DNA of 64,000 bases from positions 43,772,001 to 43,836,000 of the forward strand of contig OZ231128.1 of the NCBI GenBank assembly GCA_965153355.1, given 5' to 3'. The translations under genes were made by a program, and so were the position numbers. Source of the stretch: Flaccisagitta enflata. Lineage: Eukaryota > Chaetognatha > Sagittoidea > Aphragmophora. Shown here in pieces: positions 21,446 to 32,723 of the stretch (position 1 is the stretch's first letter; the number at the start of each line of letters is the position of its first letter). The notes under the pieces are model-generated. The model saw only the letters and a list, made by a program, of their open reading frames with translations, did no database searches and had not been told where the DNA came from.

Positions 21446-21779
21446 ATTGAAATGACTGTTGGTTCACGGTTCTGGGAATGAGTCTAGTTATGAAATAGCG
21501 TTAAATAGAGTAATCCTTTGAAATGGGAGATCGTTAAAAGTGTATAATCCTTTTTCCGTTAAAGTGGGAGTTGAGTAATCCTTTGGGCGTTCAAATAAGA
21601 TAGTCCGGTAAAGATGGATAAGCGTTTGGGTAATCCTTGTTAGGCGTTAGAATAGTGTAATCCTTGTTTAGCGTTTAGCTTGTTAGTGATGAAAATGAAT
21701 AATCCATGAAGTGTGGGATGAAAATAAGTAATCCTTGTAGAGGAATTCTTTAAACAAGTGAAGTAGTAGAAATTAGCTT

Positions 21780-21780
<1 letters not shown>
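21446..21780 (-). promoter_or_regulatory. Retrotransposon 5' leader with ~30-bp degenerate repeats
   Basis: On the plus strand, (G/A)TAATCC(T) cores occur at about 21510, 21544, 21575, 21630, 21657, 21699 and 21728, with a weaker one at 21600. CGTT elements lie between several of them, giving spacing of roughly 25-42 bp. On the element strand the core is AAGGATTAC. Repeated 5' UTR units act as promoters in some other non-LTR elements; that role here is inference. Confidence 0.55.

Positions 21781-21827
<47 letters not shown>
21780..21827. repeat. (GA)n microsatellite at the element 5' side
   Basis: Pure GA of 48 bp directly upstream of the retrotransposon leader; it may be the insertion site or part of the leader. 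21828-22172 is unassigned spacer, and a further (GA)n lies at 22173-22200. Confidence 0.95.
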
Positions 21828-21831
<4 letters not shown>

Positions 21832-22169
21832 CGTGGGATTTATTGGAAATACCAAAATGGCTATATGGATGGGAGCACCATCCCTACACCCTACTTACAG
21901 CATTTTTTTACATGGTAAAAATTCACATCGAGCAGAGCATAAGTTGCACTACAATTAGATTAGGAAAATTCTATTTTAGTAATTTGGTCGTTTGGTTTTG
22001 TTTTTATTTTGTTTTGTTTTGTTTGTTTTGTTTTTTTTAACAATGAAGAGTAGACAGCTTGTCCAAAAAAATTTGTCCTTGCAGGGACTGAGACCGAGAC
22101 TAACAGTTGTTTTTTCTTGCCTCTCAATCAGAGCCGCATCAATAGCACCTTCATCAATGGCACCTTTTG

Positions 22170-22204
<35 letters not shown>

Positions 22205-22352
22205 AAAGACAAAGTAATTCTATGGTCAATCCCCTTCCGTAGACCGCCAGTTGAGCGTCTCTTTTTCCCGATCATGGGCCGAACAAATGGGCCGATCATG
22301 GGCAGCTTGTGATCAAACTCATGTGAGATGTGGAGATGGCCGCGAGATGTGA

Positions 22353-22425
22353 GGAAAGGATTTCCTGTCAGCTGCCTTTCACAAGGCAGCGTGCGGGAAG
22401 GCCCAGCCGGTCACCGGGGCTGGGC
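22353..22425. other. Cluster of three small GC-rich hairpins
   Basis: GGAAAggaTTTCC near 22353; GCTGCCTT/AAGGCAGC (22371-22390, 8-bp stem, 4-nt loop); GCCCAGCC/GGCTGGGC (22401-22425, 8-bp stem, 9-nt loop). The local GC content is far above the surroundings. It could be a structured RNA or a transposon fragment. Confidence 0.5.
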
Positions 22426-22444
22426 GCGAGATTTGGGGATATAA

Positions 22445-22611
<167 letters not shown>

Positions 22612-23079
22612 AGAGAAAGAGTGAGTGTTAGCAATAACTTTGCTTTGACATTTTTTGCCAAAACGACAGTCTTGAAGAAAAAGGGCGAAAACAGAGAGGG
22701 AAAATTTTGGGAAAAGAAAAATGAAGAGGAGATAAAAAAGGGGAAGAAAGTAATTTTGCCTCATTTTCGATAATGTGGGTGCTTTTCTTCGTCTGTCTTT
22801 GTATCTATCTCCTTCTGGTAAATTACTGGTAATATTCGTTACTGTATCAATCTTTTGTTATCTTATTCTTACTTTATTGTTTACGTACATCAGTCTTTCA
22901 TTATCTTTTTTCTTTATTCTTTTCTTTATTTTTAGAGGAGGGATCAAAGCAAATTAGCTGACCCGACCTTAACAAAAATGTAATAGAAAGTTTTTTGGTG
23001 GTTCCATGTTCCTCAAGGGTTACTTTATCAAGTAAAAAAAAGTTGACCAACATATCGGCAAGACAATTTTTTTTATCGG

Positions 23080-24069
23080 GGAAAAAAGTTGAAGTCAGTT
23101 TTCGACTTTTTGACATATTCCAGAGTTTTAATTTTCTCGTGTGAAAGTTGAGTATCTCATACAGGCAAATGAGCCTTCCAATGAAATTAATAAGGTAAGC
23201 AAATTTGATAATTATCTTTCATTTAGCGCCAAGTAGAACTCTCTATAACAAATATTTTTCGCATTATGATTTTTTAAAGATTTTTTTTTTTGAAAAATTC
23301 AAATTGATTTTTTCCTCGATTTTTTATTGATTTTATGTAGGATCAATAAAGGAGTGTATCTATGTTTGTTTGAGCATGCAAATACAAGAAAATCTTTTTT
23401 GAGCATAGCTGCTCATCTGTCAGGGTGTTTTTTAGTATTCTGGCTCATTTAGCTCAGATTCTTTTTTATTTTAAATAGGATAGATAGATAAATTTTTTGA
23501 TGCATGTTTGAGCATGCAAATACAAGAAAACATATTCATGAGCATGGCTGCTCATCCATAGGAATGTTTTGAGTAATCTAGCTCATTTAGCTCATTTGGC
23601 TCAGTTTTTTTCTGATTTCAAATGGAATAAATGAATAGATATTTGGACATGTGTTTGAGCGTGCAAGTACAAAAAAGCATGTCAGGGAGCATAACTGGTT
23701 GTTTTGATAAATGATTTTAAGTATTCTAGCTTATCTAGCTTATTTTGCTCAGTTCTATTTTTCTCCAATTTTCAGTGCAATCAATTTATACAATAACTTT
23801 TGCTTTGATATAACAAATGAACAAGGCTGGATACACGGCCACCAGTTGCGGACGGGTGGGCAGGGGCGGAAATGCGCGTTTTTCCAACTTTTCAGCTCGA
23901 GCGTGACGGACCAACCAACCGACCAACCAACCGACCGACGGACGGACGGAAAAAGCCTCTTATAGAGTTGCGTGTCCGCAACTAAAAAAAGACTGAAGAC
24001 AAAAGCTTGGTGAAAAGTGACCAATGCTCACAACTTTTTTCCTCACGGTAACAGCCGCCATTACTGGTA
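23080..24069 (+). repeat. Family D copy 2, interrupted by family A
   Basis: Starts with the AAAAAGTTGAAG/TTCGACTTTTT hairpin (23083-23111), has three ~150-bp units with TTTAGCTCA and GAGCA-AGC-TGCTC blocks, and ends GCCGCCATTACTGGTA at 24069. A family A copy (23820-23990) sits between TAACAAATG and GACTGAAGAC; copies 1 and 3 have no insert at that place. Confidence 0.8.
23820..23990 (-). repeat. Family A, complete copy inserted in family D
   Basis: AACAAGGCTGGATACACGGC at the start, GGACGGGTGGGCAGGGGCGG, a CCAACCGACC core, and GAGTTGCGTGTCCGCAACTA with an A7 tail at the end. 171 bp. Confidence 0.92.
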
Positions 24070-24261
24070 GAATTCCCAAATTTTTATGATATCCTGTGAT
24101 TGATTGAAAATTTTTGAGCTAGATTAGTTTAAAAAGACCTTAAAAACCTTATTACATAAAAAACCTTGCAAAAAACAAAGAAACATGTCAACCAATGAAT
24201 CAGTCAATCAACAAACTTACTAAGCACTTGTTCCCATGGTTTCCATTCCTGATGATTTCAG

Positions 24262-24812
24262 GTTTGTACTCGATGGAGGCGCTCTGCTGCACAGAACTCC
24301 ATGGTCACGAGGTGCTTCCTATGAAAGCATCCTAAAGACATACAGCAAGTATGTTGCTACCAATTATGGTAAAGCTGTGGTTGTTTTCGATGGATATAAA
24401 GAATTTACAACCAAAGATATGACCCATAAACGCCGTTTGAAGGGAAAAAAAGGAGTTAGCATCACATTCAGTTTGGATAAGAATCTAACTGTCACAAAAG
24501 AGGTATTCCTCAGTGACTCAAAAAACAAACAACAATTTATTGACTTTCTTGGCACCAAACTCACAAATCAAGGCTGCCAGGTTTTTTTATGACGAAGCAG
24601 ATGCAGACTTTCTCATTGTCTAAAAGGCAATTGAGTCAGCATCCTCCATGGATACAGTTTTGATTGGAGATGACACAGATTTACTTGTCCTCCTGTTACA
24701 TCATTTGCCTCAATATGGCAAAGATATTTTTTTTACTTCAGATCGCAAGAAAAATACAAAAGGACGAGTGTGGAATATTAAAGAGGTCAGAGCAAAACTT
24801 GGCACTTTTTAG
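24262..24812 (+). pseudogene. 5' part of a decayed PIN/XPG-nuclease-like cysteine-rich protein gene
   Basis: The frame opens after an acceptor-like TGATGATTTCAG at 24250-24261 and encodes VLDGGALLHR, YVATNYGKAVVVFDGY, KRRLKGKKG and FLSDSKNKQQFIDFLG. It then stops at TGA 24590 because of a one-base excess in a T7 run (24582-24588). Shifted by one, the frame resumes as DEADADFLIV, hits TAA at 24621-24623, and continues with VLIGDDTDLLVLLLHHLPQY and RVWNIKEVRAKLG before family A begins at 24806. The spaced acidic motifs (VLDGG, VVFDGY, DEADAD, GDDTDLL) suggest a PIN/XPG-type nuclease fold; this is inference. I recall similar proteins in invertebrate genomes without an assigned function. The frameshift may be a homopolymer sequencing error; the TAA is less easily explained so. 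Confidence 0.7.
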
Positions 24813-27251
24813 TCGCGTGCACGCGACTCTACAACCCGCTCCGTCGGTCCGTCGGTCCGTCGGTCGGTCCGTAACACTTTGCTTGTTTTCGTCTCTTTGG
24901 GTCGTCTGGAGTTATTTTGAGTCATTTTTTTGTTGTTTTTGGGAATTATTGGTTGCTTTTAGTCATTTTTGGTTATTTTTGGTCAGTTTTGGTCATTTTG
25001 GTCATTTTGGTCATTTTGATCATTTTTGGTCATTTTTGGTCATTTTTGATTATTTTTGATTATTTTTGGTCATTTTTGGTCATTTTGGTCAATCTTTGTC
25101 ATTTTTGGTCATTTTTGGTCATTTTTGGTCATTTTGGTCATTTTGGTCATTTTGGTCATTTTGGTCATTTTTGACCATTTTTGGTCATTTTGGTCATTTT
25201 TGGTCATTTTGGTCATTATAGTCATTTTGGTCATGTTGGTCATTTTAGTCATTTGGTCATTTGGTCATTTTGGTCATTTTGGTCATTTTTGGTTATTTTT
25301 GGTCATTTTTGGTCATTTTGGTCATTTTTGGTCATTTTTGGTCATTTTAGGTCATTTTAGGTCATTTGGGTCATTTGGGTCATTTTGGTCATTTTGGTCA
25401 TTTTTGGGCAGCGGCCCCGAGGGCAAGCTATCTTTCACACATAGGAGAATTTTTCCTACTTCTTCTTCTCCGTCCACCCCTTGCTCATATTAGCTTTGGG
25501 GCCCTAATCCTAGTCTCAGGCCCAAATCCTGAGTCTCAATGCTTAAATTCTGGCCTCAAGGCCCAAATCCTAGCCTAGAGGCTCAAATTCTAGCTAGGGC
25601 TCAAATCCCACCATAAGGCTCAAATCTAAGCCTGAGGCTCAAATCTCTGTCTAGAGGCCCATATCCTAGCCTCAGGCTCAAATCTAGCCTAAACCTCAAA
25701 TCCCAGCCTTGAGGCTCAAATCACAGCCTTAGGGCAAATCACACCTAAAACCTCAATCCAGCCTCAAGCCTCAAATCACAGCCTCGTGGCTCAAATTCCC
25801 AGCCTCAGGCTCAAATCCCAGCCTGGAGGCTCAAATCCAGCCTAGAGACTCAAATCCCAGCCTGAGTCTTTTATCCTAGTCTAAGGCCTCAAATCCTAGC
25901 CTCAAGCCAAAAATCCCTGCCTTGGGGTCAAATTGCAGCGTCAGGCTAAAATCACAGCCTCGAGGCTAAATCACAGCCTCATGGCTCAAATCACAGCCTT
26001 GAGGCTCAATCATTATTGATGCTCAGGGTCGGCCCTGGAAACTGTAACTCACCAAACATGGTCATCGACCTTAAGGGCACTTCTGCCCCTATCTCACTAT
26101 CATACACCCACATATGCTTATAGGGTGTGGTACTGGCTTTTGTCATGCGCTTTTTACGACTTTTGGTTATTTTTGGTCATTTTGGTCATTCTTGGTCATT
26201 TTTGGTCGTTTTTGGTCGTTTTTGGTCATTTTGGTCATTTTTGGTCATCTTTGGTCATAAAGTCTGCTGGTTACAGTCTGCTGGGTAAAGTCTGATGGTT
26301 AAAGTCTGCTGGTTTAAATCTGCTGGTTTAAATCTGCTGGTTTTAAGTCTGCTGGTTTAGAATCTAATGGGTTAAGTCTGCTGGTTAAAGTCACTGCTGG
26401 TTTAAGTCTGCTGGTTTTTAAGTCTGCTGGTTTTTAAGTCTGCTGGTTTTGATCTATTATGGTTTAAGTCTGCTGGTCTAATGGTTTTAGTCTGCTGGTT
26501 TAAGTCTGCTGGTTAAAACGATATTAAAGATAAGTATGGTTTAAGTCTGGTTTTAAGTCTAGTTTTAAGATCTATGTCTGATTTATGTCTGGTTTAGGTC
26601 TTGGGTTAGGTCTAGTTTGGGTCAGGTGTATGTCTGGTTTATGTTTGATTGGGTCTGATTTAGGTCTGGTTTGGTCTCTGGTTTTGGTCTGGTTTTGGTT
26701 TGGTTTTCATTCTGGTTTGGTCTGGTTTGAGTCTGGTTTGAGTCTGGTTTGTAAGTCCGTTTGAGTCTGGTTTGAGTCTGGTTTATTAAGTCTGGTTTAG
26801 GTCATGGTTTGAGCCTGGTTTGAGCCTGGTTTGAGCCTGGTTTGAGCCTAGTTTGAGCCTGGTTTGAGCCTGGTTTAAGTCTGGTTTGAGTCTGGTTTGA
26901 GTCTTGTTTTAGTCTGGTTTGAGTCTGGTTTGAGTCTGGTTTGAGTCTGGTTTGAGTCTGGTTTGAGTCTGGATTGAGTCTGGTTTGAGTCTGTGTTGTT
27001 TGAGTCTTACTGACTTAAATCTAGTTTATGTCTGGTTATGTCAGTTTAGGTCTATTTTGGGGTCTGGTTTAATTCTGGTATGAGTCTGGTTTGAGTCCTG
27101 TTTGAGGTCTGTGGTTTTGAGTCTCTGGTTGAGTCTGGTTTGGGTCCTGTTTTGGAGTCTAGTTTAAGTCTGATTTTTGATAAAAAGATACAATAAGAAG
27201 TCAGGTCCAGTTTAGTTATTTTGTCCTGCACGCGACTTATAGGTGTTGGCC
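24806..27251 (+). repeat. Giant family A copy with expanded arrays
   Basis: Starts TTTTTAGTCGCGTGCACGCG, ACTCTACAACCCGCTCCGTC and a GGTCCGTC core; ends CTGCACGCGACTTATAGGTG and TTGGCC at about 27251. Between them lie a (GGTCATTTT)n array (about 24900-25405), a family B insertion (25408-26150), more GGTCATTTT (26160-26260), a GTCTGCTGGTTTAA array (26265-26540) and a GTCTGGTTTGA array (26540-27180). Normal copies are 170-580 bp. Confidence 0.8.
25408..26150 (+). mobile_element. Family B copy inside the GGTCATTTT array
   Basis: GGGCAGCGGCCCCGAGGGC opens it, followed by TTTCACACATAGGAGAATTT. A ~20-bp minisatellite (GGCTCAAATCCCAGCCT, about 25 units, 25480-26010) fills the core, and CATGGTCATCGACC plus GGCACTTCTGCCCC marks a diverged right end. 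The GGTCATTTT array resumes straight after. Confidence 0.75.
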
Positions 27252-27288
27252 GCAGTATGCAAACACATACCATTTACTCACATTTTAG

Positions 27289-27903
27289 GATGTGCACAAC
27301 ATCTCATATGACCCAACATCTTGTTCATTTGGCATTGGAAAAGGCTCCATCATCAAAAAATTCAGAGAAAACAAATCTCTCCAGCAAGCTGCAATAGTGT
27401 TTGACTATCCAAATGCCACTCAGGCCAAGATAGATCATGCTGGTGAAGCAGCATTTGTTGTTATGTACAATGGGAAGAAATCAGATACCTTAGATGGACT
27501 GCGATACAAGAAGTATTGCAACAAAGTTGCCACAAGCTTGACACAAGTGGACCCTAAAGTTCTGCCTCCCACCTCTGCTGCTGCTAAGTTTCATAGCAGG
27601 CGAGTCTTCCTGCAAACAAATCAATGGAAGGACCCCCAATGTGATTTGCTAGCGGAGGAGTGGGGATGGGTCCGCAAAGATACTGGGTTGCATCCAGTAC
27701 TGACAGATATGCCACCAGCCCCTGCTGAGCTTTTAAAGATCATTCGATGCAATTGTACCACTGATTGTGCAACTGCAAGATGCACTTGCAAGAAACATGG
27801 AATGAAATGTTCAATGGCTTGTGGGCATTGTAGAGGCTCCTCATGTTCAAATGCCAGCACCTATGTAGAAGATGAAGATGAGAGTGCCTCTGAAGAAGAC
27901 TAG
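27289..27903 (+). pseudogene. 3' part of the decayed cysteine-rich protein gene
   Basis: Begins right after an acceptor-like TTTACTCACATTTTAG (27273-27288) and stays open for 204 codons to TAG at 27901-27903. Visible motifs in order: YDPTSCSFGIGKGSIIKKF, VMYNGKKSDTLDGLRYKKY, LPPTSAAAKFHSRRVFLQ and a C-terminal cluster with RCNC, RCTCKKHGMKC and ACGHCRG, then an acidic EDEDE tail. In the related proteins as I remember them, the first block reads like H-A-x-(S/T)-G-C-D-T-T-S before FGIGKG; here the Gly-Cys pair is changed. Product and role are unknown; the Cys cluster suggests metal binding. Intact by itself, but the upstream part carries a frameshift, a stop and an insertion, so I call it a recent pseudogene. 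Confidence 0.75.
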
Positions 27904-28620
27904 ATCTAAAATGTAATCACTTACATGACAATTGATGTAAAGTTTTTTCTTAATACTTGTATTACAATTTTCTCTTTTGAAATGTGGGATTTCCATTGAC
28001 TAAGACAGTATAGACGCTGAAGCTTCTGGTGATCATTTTATGAGCTAGCTATTTTGAGCCATTGTTTTCATTGATAGAAAATTTTGGTTCAAACTTAAAC
28101 AATATATTATGAAAATTAAGTTGTTGATAGGCTGTTCAGGTCACCTATATGATCTTTCTTTTGGTCAATCCTCATAAAAATATTAGGGATGAATACAAAT
28201 ATAAGATAAAGAGATTGTGTACAAAGTTTTTTTATACTTTTGTACATGTTTCATAATTTTCTTTATATGAATATTTACCATTTTTGCCATATTTTCTATG
28301 CATTTACAAACGGCCCAACCAGCGCCATTACAGAGTTCATACCTTGGTCAACTTTTTTTCTTAGCTTAGTGCAACCCATGTAGGGTGCAAAACCGCAAAA
28401 AAACTCTCTATTACATTTTTGTTAGGGTGGATTTTGTAATATCCCTCCTCTATTTTTTCTTCATTTTTTCTTCATTCATTTTTTCTTTCTTTCTTTTTCT
28501 TCAGCTTCTTTTTTCCTCTTCCATTTTGTTCCTTTTTTCCTCTTTTTTTTTCTCCGACGGTCATATTTCACTTTCAAGCGTCATCAGAATTCACACCACG
28601 TAGTCGCCGAGTCTCGAGAG
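27904..28620. other. Spacer downstream of the decayed gene
   Basis: AT-rich, with T/C-rich tracts from 28440. AATAAA-type signals are not prominent. Nothing else identified. Confidence 0.4.
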
Positions 28621-28625
28621 CCTTA

Positions 28626-28739
<114 letters not shown>

Positions 28740-29223
28740 TTTCTCTTTTTTCTTAAATTCCTCTCTTTCAATATTTCTTTTCTTCAATAAGTGTTTCCAT
28801 CGAAATGTATCCTTTTTTTCTTAGTTAATTTTTTTCTTTTCTCTTTCAACGTCATTTTCTTGGGTAATAATGATTCCTTGTTGGTCCTCTCCTCTATAGT
28901 CTATACACCACATTGGGCTCAATTTGGGGAAACATGTGAATTTCTATTTCCAAGGAATCTGTATGTTCCAAATGCATAATTAGAATGGTAATAGAAGCCT
29001 ATCGACTCGCAAAATCAATAAAGACCACATCATCAATGTTGTTGTTGTAAAGAATGACTATGGAAAAATTTCTCTCACAAGTGCAGCAGTCAATTCTGTG
29101 TAACTACAGCGTCGATGACGAGGCGCCTAAATCAAGTCCGGATTGGTTTTACAAGTAGATTGAGCTTTTTTTATACAAAGGGAGTAAGAAAAGAGCTTGA
29201 AAGAGAATTTTTCGTTTGAGATT

Positions 29224-29377
29224 GTATATTTTGATCGCTTGCAAGTGACTTGTTGACCCGCTACGTGTGTCGGTCGGTTTAGCATTACTGCCCCTGCCCA
29301 AACATTTGATTAGCCTGATTTATCATTGCCATTGCCCATCCACACGCGACTGTGCCAGCCGTGTATCCAGCCTTGTT
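29224..29377 (+). repeat. Family A, diverged copy
   Basis: GATCGCTTGCAAGTGACTTG, ACCCGCTACGTGTGTCGGTC, CTGCCCCTGCCCAAACATTT, CCATCCACACGCGACTGTGC and CCGTGTATCCAGCCTTGTT keep the family A module order. Confidence 0.75.
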
Positions 29378-29750
29378 CGTCGTTTTTTTTGGGTCTCCCA
29401 GGATCGGTTTGGTTGGTTGTTCAGTTAGGCTTCTAGCTTTACTCTTAAATATTGGCCATTTGGCAAATGATGATCTAATAAATGCCCTGAAGGTTTTCTT
29501 CACCACAGCCTCTATAGCTCTTATCCTAGTCTTTTTACTCATCATTGAAGCATTGTCACATAGTCACATAGTCAGTCACATGCGATGAGTCGTCTCATAG
29601 CTGAACCAACTTTCTTGTACTTCAGGCCCTTGCAATAACGCTGCTGTTTAGATTTATGCCATTTTCTACGCATTTTCTTCTCATTTCTTATTTTTTGACT
29701 CCAATTTCCCGAAATGTTTCTTTGGCCTTCATTTCGGATCTAATCCTCCA

Positions 29751-29933
29751 TTTTTAGTCGCGTGCACGCGACTCTACAACCCGTTTTGTCCGTCGGTCGG
29801 TTGGTCACACTTTACTTTTTTTTATGATTTTATATCATTGACCTCACTGCTCCTGCCCAAATGGTCTGGTGACCTCAAATATGGCCCCTGCCCACCCGCA
29901 CGCGACTTCGGTAGCCATGTATCCGGCCTTGTT
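29751..29933 (+). repeat. Family A, complete reference-like copy
   Basis: TTTTTAGTCGCGTGCACGCG, ACTCTACAACCCGTTTTGTC, GTCGGTCGGTTGG, CACACTTTACTTTTTTTT, GCTCCTGCCCAAATGGTCTG, GTGACCTCAAATATGGCCCC, TGCCCACCCGCACGCGACTT, GTATCCGGCCTTGTT. Confidence 0.93.
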
Positions 29934-30149
29934 CATCATCGACAGTTCCATGAATTCATGTATCTTTATTTTCCTCCTTTATTTGGTTGTTAGTCAAGGA
30001 CACACGCAACTTTATTTGAGATAGATTTAAACGTTGCTGTGTCGGTCAGTCCTTCTGTTTGTCCATTGGCAGCGTTGTACGATTTCGAGTGATTTTTGAA
30101 TTATTGCCCCTGCCCTTTGTGGAACCGCCCACAACGTGGTTGTACTAGA

Positions 30150-30163
30150 ACGATTTCTTTCTC

Positions 30164-30203
<40 letters not shown>

Positions 30204-30207
30204 TCCT

Positions 30208-30255
<48 letters not shown>

Positions 30256-30274
30256 TTTCTTTCTTTCTTTTTTT

Positions 30275-30338
<64 letters not shown>

Positions 30339-30381
30339 ACCTTCTTTCTTTTTCTTTCTTTCTTTCTTTCTTTTTCTTTCT

Positions 30382-30461
<80 letters not shown>
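30150..30461. repeat. (TTTC)n microsatellite
   Basis: About 310 bp of TTTC with a few interruptions. FLSFFLSF reading frames are artefacts. A degenerate family A fragment (29988-30130) precedes it. Confidence 0.97.
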
Positions 30462-30462
<1 letters not shown>

Positions 30463-31625
30463 ATGGAGTTCACGTCTTCCTTAGAGTTCCCTCTTCTTCC
30501 TGTTTTGCTCACCATTTCTATTCCTTATTTTACATAGCTGATTTTTATATCTCTCTCTCTCCTTTCTCCTCTCCTCCATTATTCCTCATACTCCAGGAAG
30601 TTTCTGCCAAATCAAATCAAGAATCTCGAATTTGATAAGAGAGTATGGTTAAGATTCTACGTGTGGTTATATCATGTGTGTGGTTGGAACTTGGAAGCCG
30701 TGCATACTTTTGGTTTTCTGGTGGATTCTTTTTTTAGCAGTTGCGATTCTGGCAGTTAGTACAGAAGCTTGCGTACTTTTTTCTGAGATTCAGACTGATA
30801 GAGATGATTGACACGTGACACGAGAGTGTTCATTACCGTTCACACGAGTTCTGAGCCTGATAACACTGGATACCCACACAATTGACAGACACTCGCAACC
30901 ATCACCATTTTCTCCGTAGTTCATGTTTATTGCAAATGGCCTACCATTTCTACAAAATTAGTATTGTATACATTTATTGTGCCTCCCGGCGTTCCATTTG
31001 AAGCACGAATTGCAACGGCTGTCACAAGAGTAACAAGATCAAAGATATGAATATATCGCAGATGTCTTCTGGTAACAAGTCGTCTAAACCGCGTGGCACC
31101 ACATACGCAGCGACACCATAGACGATTGAGTTATACGATCAAGTTGGTTCCCTTTGGCCATAAATCATTAAATGCTTGCGTGACATGAGCCGAGCCAATA
31201 GTGGCTGGATTTCTAAATCCTCTTGTAAATCATATTAGTCGTTTATCTTCCAAGAGTCTTATTCTCTCCCCCTTTGACACTGATCCACGAATTGCTTATG
31301 TCGGTCCGTCGAATCAAAAATGTGGGCAGCGCTGTAAGGACACAGTTTGCTACAAAGCGGACTTTATTTACCCGACGTCGACTGAACGCCAACTGGCTGG
31401 CTGGCTAGCTGACTGACTGACTGACTGACAACGACTGAATTTGTGCAACTGCACTACTGCAGGCGTTCATATTTTGAAAATCTTCCGAGGTACAGAATTT
31501 TCTCTAATCACTCTCTACTAGCAATAAAAATGAAAGAAAATGTCACAAAATGAAATGAAAAAGAATAGAATAGACGGACCATGCCGCCTAGATGAGCGTG
31601 TCAAAATGCTTGACCTGTCGATTGA

Positions 31626-31711
<86 letters not shown>

Positions 31712-31745
31712 GCGTGTGTGTGTGCGTGTGCGTGTGCGTGTGCGT
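31626..31745. repeat. (GT)n microsatellite
   Basis: About 120 bp, with GCGTGT variants on the right. The flank holds several GTTCA/TGAAC(A) words (31770-31880). 30462-31625 is otherwise unassigned. Confidence 0.97.
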
Positions 31746-32449
31746 TGGTGTTAATACAAAATAGATAGTTCTGTTCATTGAACAGTGTTCAACCAAAGAC
31801 TGTTCAACAAAGCTACTGTTCGAACATGTTACCACGCCAGTGTTCGTGTTAATGTACATAGAAGATTCCCTCTGTTCACTTGTCAATCGACCATCCATAA
31901 CTTATGGCATAAGAGTTTTTTGGCGGGTTTCGATCAAGTGACATCCATATGAATTACGCGCGGGTTAACAATTTTTGCACTTCTGCCATGTGCTATATTT
32001 TGAGACGTACAATCGGCATGTCCTTCTCTTGGATTTGTGCTAGCCTGGTTGCCTTTTCGCAGTTTGCATTCCCGTTGTTAGCTGTTTGCACATGCTCTTT
32101 ACACTTGGGTCCAACTGAATTGGTTTATCCTCCATTTTCGATGAGATCCGCAAAATCGCCACCGTGCACAGTATTTTGTTTACTTGGATTCGAGGTTTTT
32201 TTTTCATCCCATCTTTAGCATCGTTTTTTTTTCTTTTCCTTTCCTTAGGGTGTTTTCTTTTTTCCTTTCTTTTGGTTTATTCCTGCCTTTGTTTGTTTGA
32301 TTTTTCCTTCTTCTTGCCTTTGCTCTCGTTGTCCATTCTTTCCGGATTATTTGTTTTTCCCGGTCCCTGTCGTCAGATGCGTCCGCGAATTTTTGAAAGG
32401 GAGAACACAAGGTTCGTCAGGCCGAGCTTCCTTCTCTTTGTCCGCCACC

Positions 32450-32518
32450 ATGGATGTAGGACAAAGGTCTTCAAGGCCGTCGGACAAAGGTCACCCGAAA
32501 GCCGGAATGTCGGACTGA
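32450..32518 (+). CDS. Small ORF with a strong ATG context (22 aa), doubtful
   Basis: GCCACCATGG is a near-ideal vertebrate-type start context for a 22-codon frame (MDVGQRSSRPSDKGHPKAGM, SD, stop). GGACAAAGGTC is repeated inside it. There is no other support, and chance is likely. Confidence 0.12.
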   Translation: MDVGQRSSRPSDKGHPKAGMSD

Positions 32519-32723
32519 GAAGCCTGTCACATTTTCATAAAACAAGTGATAAGTTACAAGGTCACAATATCGCTATGTAAGGGTGGGCAGAGGCGTCATA
32601 CCCCATCCACATCCCACGCCCCCTTCCCCACACATGTTTGCATAGACACAAAAAGCATCTAAATCGCTCGTTTTACTATTCTTCAACGCATTTCCATGAA
32701 AAAAGTATCAAAATTTAGGACAA

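Larger units (their letters stand above)
15926..21780 (-). mobile_element. Non-LTR retrotransposon with SGNH-type ORF1, near full length
   Basis: Minus-strand element of about 5.8 kb: a 5' leader with degenerate ~30-bp units (21510-21737), ORF1 (21445-19547), ORF2 (to 16094), a short 3' UTR and a terminal CCAATTAT tandem repeat (15949-15926). The APE-type endonuclease, RT without RNase H, esterase-like ORF1 and short-repeat 3' tail together resemble the CR1/L2-type superfamily; that assignment is from motifs only. The 5' boundary is uncertain and set here at the (GA)n tract. No frameshift is visible in either ORF, so the copy looks young. Confidence 0.9.

Noticed and set aside
22401-22425. 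tRNA gene
   Set aside because: The hairpins do not form a cloverleaf and there are no A/B box sequences; no tRNA was found elsewhere in the window either.
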